DNA of 64,000 bases, from NCBI RefSeq assembly GCF_025685575.1, contig NZ_JAGSYD010000002.1:1-64000 (forward strand), in the 5' to 3' direction. The DNA is from Granulicella cerasi (GTDB lineage Bacteria > Acidobacteriota > Terriglobia > Terriglobales > Acidobacteriaceae). Every line of letters starts with the position of its first letter. The stretch's first letter is position 1. Both the position numbers and the translations under genes were made by a program. Shown in pieces: positions 60,530-64,000 of this stretch. The notes below the pieces were generated by a model. It searched no databases. It was not told the DNA's origin and saw only the letters and a list, made by a program, of their open reading frames with translations.

Positions 60530-62977
60530 CTACTCGTTTACGGCAAGCACTTCCTGGCGAACCTGCTCGGCTTCCGTTGCTTCGCGCAGCGTCTTCGGTA
60601 GCGCGACCTCGAGCACATCCTCGATGCGCGAAGCGTAGTGGATCGTCACGCCTTCCACCTGGTCAGCCGTGAGGTCTTCCTCGACGTTCGACTTCACATC
60701 GATCGGCAGGATCACGTCGCGCACACCGGCACGCTTGGCCGCAAGGAACTTCTCCTTGATGCCACCCACCGGCAGCACATTGCCGCTCAACGTGATCTCG
60801 CCCGTCATCGCCAGCAGCGGACGTACCGGACGATCTGTGAGCAACGACACCAGCGCCGTCGCCATCGTCACACCCGCCGAAGGACCATCCTTCGGGATCG
60901 CGCCCGCCGGCACATGGACGTGAATGTCGAGCTCCTTGAGAACCTCGTCATCCAGCCCAAGCGACGCCGCATTGGAACGAATCCACGTATGCGCAGCCTG
61001 CACTGACTCCTTCATCACATCGCCCAGCTGGCCCGTCATGCTGAAGTGCCCCTTGCCCTTCATCTTGTTGGCTTCGATGAAGAGCACGTCGCCGCCCACC
61101 GGCGTCCACGCCAGGCCAACCGCTACGCCAGGGCGCTTCGTGCGTTCGGCAATCTCGGTATCGACACGCACCTTGATGCCGCCCAGAAACTCCGTCACCA
61201 CCTCCGGAGTCACGATGAACTTGTCCCCTTCGCCAAGCGTGCCTTCGGCCACCTTGCGAGCTGTTTTTCTCGCAATGGTGCCAACCAGTTGCTCGAGTCG
61301 GCGCACGCCTGCTTCACGGGTGTAGTGCCGCGCAATCATCGCGACGCTCTCACGCGGAACCTCGATTTGCTCCGGCTTCAGGCCGTTCTCCTTCACCTGA
61401 CGCGGGATCAGATACGTCTCGGCGATGTTGACCTTCTCCTCCTCGGTGTAGCCCGTGAGGTCGATGATCTCCATACGATCAAGCAGCGGTCCGGGGATCG
61501 TGTCGAGCTGGTTCGCCGTGCAGATGAAGAGCACCTTCGACAGATCGAACGGCTGATCGAGGTAGTTGTCGCGGAAGGTCGAGTTCTGCTCCGGGTCCAA
61601 CGTCTCCAGCAGCGCGCTTGCGGGGTCGCCACGGAAGTCGCGGCCCAGCTTGTCGATTTCGTCGAGCATGAACACAGGGTCGTTCACCTCCACGCGCTTC
61701 AGGTGCTGAATGATCTGGCCCGGCAGCGCGCCGATGTACGTGCGACGATGTCCGCGGATCTCGGCTTCGTCATGCATACCGCCCAGCGAAATACGCGAGA
61801 ACTTGCGGCCAAGCGCCTTCGCGATCGAACGGCCCAGCGAGGTCTTACCCACGCCCGGAGGTCCGACGAAGCACAGGATCGGTCCCTTCATGTCCGGCTT
61901 CAAACGACGCACCGAGAGGTAGTCGAGGATGCGGTCCTTCACCTTCTTCAAGCCATAGTGGTCGGCGTCGAGCACTTCCTGCGCCTTCTTGATGTCCACG
62001 GCTTCCGAGGTCGATTTCGCCCACGGCAGCACGGCCAGCCATTCCACGTAGTTACGCGTGAGCGAGTAGTCGGCGGCCGCAGGGTTCATGCGGCTCAGGC
62101 GGCCGAGCTCCTTCAACGCGTCCTTCTTCGTCTCCTCGGGCATGCCCGCGTTTTCGATCTTTTCCTTCAGCTCGGCGATGTCCTTCTGCGTGTCGTCCTG
62201 ATCGCCGAGTTCCTTCTGGATCGCCTTCATCTGCTCGCGCAGATAAAAGTCCCGCTGCGACTGCTGCACGGAGTCCTGCACTTCGCTCTGAATCTTATTG
62301 CGAAGCTGCTGGACTTCAATCTCCTTCGCCAGATGAGCGTTCAGCTTCTCCAACCGCGCCTTCACCTCAGCGGTCTCGAGCAGCTCCTGCTTCTCCGCCG
62401 TGGTGATGAACGGCAGGCTCGAGACGATGAAGTCAGCCAGACGGCTCGGCTCTTCGATGTTGATCGCGATCGTCTGAAGATCATCCGACAGCGTCGAAGA
62501 CGACCCGACAACTTCCTGAAACTGCGCCAGCACATTACGCTGCAGCGCTTCCAGCTCCGGCGACTCCTGTGCCTCAAGCTCGCCCACCGCTTCGTATTCC
62601 GCCATCATGAACGGCGTCGATTGCGTGTAGGGGCCGATTTTGACACGCTCCGTGCCTTCCGTGAAGACGAAAAGGCTCTGGTTCGGCATCTTCACGACCT
62701 TGTGCACGGTCGCGCGGGTGCCTACCTCATACAGATCGCCGTTGGTCGGGATGTCCTGGCGCGCATCCTTCTGCGCGACGACCAGGATCGTCTTGTCCTC
62801 ACCCAATGACTGGATGAGCTGAATGGAGCTCTCGCGACCCACCGTCAAAGGCAGCACTGCGTGGGGGAAAAGCACCGTATCTCGCACAGGAAGAACGGGA
62901 TACGACTTCCCATGGGATCCCTCGTTAGCAGCCTTCTCGGCCTGAGGACGAATGATGCTTACAAATTCACCTGCCAT
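60530..62977 (-). CDS. lon: Lon protease, second paralogue
   Basis: 815 aa from ATG 62977 (GAGGAG about 11 bp upstream). The N-domain begins [23 protein letters not shown]+ Walker [21 protein letters not shown] and [20 protein letters not shown]; the protease dyad is S700 ([17 protein letters not shown]) and K743 ([14 protein letters not shown]), 43 residues apart as in the first copy. It is clearly a separate paralogue from lon at 21143: the segments around the AAA+ linker differ throughout. Having two Lons is common in soil bacteria such as myxobacteria and Acidobacteria (as recalled). Its upstream region is a 376-bp non-coding gap. Confidence 0.95.
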   Translation of the reverse strand: MAGEFVSIIRPQAEKAANEGSHGKSYPVLPVRDTVLFPHAVLPLTVGRESSIQLIQSLGEDKTILVVAQKDARQDIPTNGDLYEVGTRATVHKVVKMPNQSLFVFTEGTERVKIGPYTQSTPFMMAEYEAVGELEAQESPELEALQRNVLAQFQEVVGSSSTLSDDLQTIAINIEEPSRLADFIVSSLPFITTAEKQELLETAEVKARLEKLNAHLAKEIEVQQLRNKIQSEVQDSVQQSQRDFYLREQMKAIQKELGDQDDTQKDIAELKEKIENAGMPEETKKDALKELGRLSRMNPAAADYSLTRNYVEWLAVLPWAKSTSEAVDIKKAQEVLDADHYGLKKVKDRILDYLSVRRLKPDMKGPILCFVGPPGVGKTSLGRSIAKALGRKFSRISLGGMHDEAEIRGHRRTYIGALPGQIIQHLKRVEVNDPVFMLDEIDKLGRDFRGDPASALLETLDPEQNSTFRDNYLDQPFDLSKVLFICTANQLDTIPGPLLDRMEIIDLTGYTEEEKVNIAETYLIPRQVKENGLKPEQIEVPRESVAMIARHYTREAGVRRLEQLVGTIARKTARKVAEGTLGEGDKFIVTPEVVTEFLGGIKVRVDTEIAERTKRPGVAVGLAWTPVGGDVLFIEANKMKGKGHFSMTGQLGDVMKESVQAAHTWIRSNAASLGLDDEVLKELDIHVHVPAGAIPKDGPSAGVTMATALVSLLTDRPVRPLLAMTGEITLSGNVLPVGGIKEKFLAAKRAGVRDVILPIDVKSNVEEDLTADQVEGVTIHYASRIEDVLEVALPKTLREATEAEQVRQEVLAVNE

Positions 62978-63353
62978 AATTGTGAGTGCTCCTCTATCAA
63001 CTTTCCTGCATAGGATGCCTGAAGCCATCCGAAAGACGCAAGAAAAACCATCCGGCTTGACCAGCCCGGCAAGCGGGCTTCTCTCTTATGACGTCATCGG
63101 CAGCCGCGCAGGCATCCTGAGCAACAAAATCTGTTGCTGAATACGTGCGTGAATGCCGCCCAGTTCAGCGGTTTTCTCAGTTCCTGAAACTATCGTCTGC
63201 GTCAGGTCAGGACAGCCGCAGGAAAAACGTTTCAGCAAGTTCGCCGCGCCACCCCAAAAGGGTGATTTCCGATCCCACTTTCTTGTTGTGAAATTAGGTA
63301 CATACCAGTGGTTCAGATGGCATCGAACTGAAAAGCAGAGGACTATTTATCAG
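62978..63353. other. 376-bp non-coding divergent region
   Basis: No gene seen. It holds a perfect 7-bp inverted repeat AGCAACA-AAATC-TGTTGCT at 63120-63138, a small hairpin GCCCG-GCAA-GCGGGC near 63064, and AT-rich stretches close to the plus-strand gene. It should contain promoters for lon and the divergent gene. Confidence 0.5.
63120..63138. promoter_or_regulatory. Inverted repeat AGCAACA-N5-TGTTGCT
   Basis: Perfect 7-bp arms, 5-bp spacer, 143 bp upstream of lon. A candidate operator for the lon promoter; regulator unknown. Confidence 0.35.
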
Positions 63354-64000
63354 ATGGCCGAAACAATCGCATTCCGACCGACAGGTGTGAGCGAAGTAAC
63401 GCAGGCTATTGCTATGGCCGAAGCCACCGCGCGCAAGGCGCGTCTGGCTGCGGCGCGCGCTGCCGAAGCGCGTAGCAAAGCGGAAGAAGCGGCCCGCCGC
63501 GTCGCCGCGATGCGCGAAAAGTCCTCGGGCGCCGTTCCGGTGGCCAAACCGCTGGCCGAAGCTCTCGGCTCGGGCCCGGTGGCGAAGGCCATCGCGCAAG
63601 GCCCCATCCTCCCCGCTGGCCTCGCTGCCGATGCAGCCGACGCCCCACGTGAGGTGCTGCCAACCCTTCCCATCCGCAAGAACCGCATCGCGGACATCAA
63701 GCGCAACTCCGTCGGCAAGCGCGCCGAAGAGTTTGCCGGTATGCCCTCGGGCGTCATCCGCGTCGCCTCGAACCTTCGTTCGCAGCGCACCGAACGCGAC
63801 CGCCAGCGCACCGAAATACGTCGCACGGTGCCGGCACGCGAGATGGGTGCGATGCTCGATCCTGTCGCACACGAAGCTGGCCTGCACGTGCCAGCGAAGC
63901 GCGTAAAGCGCCCGCTGATGACGCCGCGCCTCGCCTTCCTGATCGCTCTGCTCGTGGTCTTCACGCTTTACGCGACCGGCAACATCCCGCAACTCGATCT
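63354..64000 (+). CDS. Ala-rich membrane protein, 3' end beyond window
   Basis: Open from ATG 63354 (AGAGGA about 12 bp upstream) to the right edge, 215 codons without a stop. Residues 20-50 are an Ala/Arg/Glu helix with coiled-coil character (EATARKARLAAARAAEARSK). The middle is Ala/Pro-rich with basic patches (LPIRKNRIADIKRNSVGKRA, RSQRTERDRQRTEIRRTVPA). One hydrophobic helix lies near residues 190-210 (MTPRLAFLIALLVVFTLYAT), so the N-terminal ~185 residues are probably cytoplasmic. I do not recognise a family. It is divergent from lon and could be a short tail-anchored regulator or part of a larger multi-pass protein. The missing end limits the call. Confidence 0.7.
   Translation, partial: MAETIAFRPTGVSEVTQAIAMAEATARKARLAAARAAEARSKAEEAARRVAAMREKSSGAVPVAKPLAEALGSGPVAKAIAQGPILPAGLAADAADAPREVLPTLPIRKNRIADIKRNSVGKRAEEFAGMPSGVIRVASNLRSQRTERDRQRTEIRRTVPAREMGAMLDPVAHEAGLHVPAKRVKRPLMTPRLAFLIALLVVFTLYATGNIPQLD

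Noticed and set aside
61046..62809. 587-aa plus-strand ORF opposite the second lon
   Set aside because: Antisense shadow of the conserved AAA+ and protease coding sequence.

Overview
This 64 kb window reads as a chromosomal segment of a Gram-negative soil bacterium, most likely an acidobacterium of the Terriglobia type (Terriglobus/Granulicella/Edaphobacter-like). That placement is inferred from the paired DUF507 genes, the huge secreted protein of SBBP and choice-of-anchor-D/ASH repeats with an internal hydrophobic hairpin, the tig-clpP-clpX-lon order, the TPR Ser/Thr kinase and the generally high GC. No 16S rRNA gene is present to confirm it.

Region 1 (1-10.9 kb) is accessory DNA and looks AT-richer than the rest. 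It opens with the end of a prophage late operon on the plus strand: a tail tip/host-specificity protein J homologue (cut by the window edge), a GH24 endolysin, and a one-TM coiled-coil lysis-type protein, closed by a perfect 14-bp terminator. Facing it on the minus strand is a tight set of exported-protein genes: a 289-aa protein, a 1660-aa Sec-signal Rhs/YD-repeat protein ending in a GH24 lysozyme domain, a 156-aa exported protein in the immunity position, and an IalB-family protein. The block ends at the 3' side of tRNA-Glu(CTC). A secreted Rhs muramidase with its own immunity gene, sitting where phage cargo genes usually sit, is the most interesting candidate system here.

Region 2 (11-23.6 kb) is a protein quality-control island: two DUF507 genes, clpC, a YtxH protein, a membrane-anchored mutarotase-like protein, trigger factor (tig) with a His-rich N-terminus, clpP, azoR, clpX and lon. 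Most units end in GC-rich hairpins, some with UUCG tetraloops.

Region 3 (23.6-34.8 kb) holds two tiny membrane-protein genes, two PLP aminotransferases, a Ser/Thr kinase with an extracytoplasmic TPR domain, two HAD hydrolases, an exported TPR-like protein, an isoaspartyl peptidase/asparaginase, tRNA-Leu(GAG), secG and a metallo-beta-lactamase-fold hydrolase. Region 4 (35-47.7 kb) carries the 1943-aa repeat protein, a RibBA whose GTP cyclohydrolase II half has lost key residues, recQ with two HRDC domains overlapping or abutting glmU, and an HD-GYP response regulator whose phospho-acceptor Asp is replaced by Glu. Region 5 (47.7-55.4 kb) has pterin carbinolamine dehydratase, a CYCXC-family protein, tmRNA (tag AEPQFALAA), a cysteine-synthase-like gene with a divergent Lrp regulator, oxyR-katG with a recognisable OxyR operator, an alpha/beta hydrolase and tRNA-Leu(CAA).

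Region 6 (55.5-64 kb) contains a minus-strand run tsaB-rimI-psd-pssA-USG-1-like (tRNA modification, ribosomal protein acetylation, phosphatidylethanolamine synthesis), a small exported protein, an esterase, a second lon paralogue and the start of an Ala-rich membrane protein that runs off the right edge. Functionally, tmRNA tags ending in ALAA, the ClpX/ClpP/ClpC machinery and two Lon proteases lie within about 50 kb of each other. No CRISPR array, transposase or integrase was seen.
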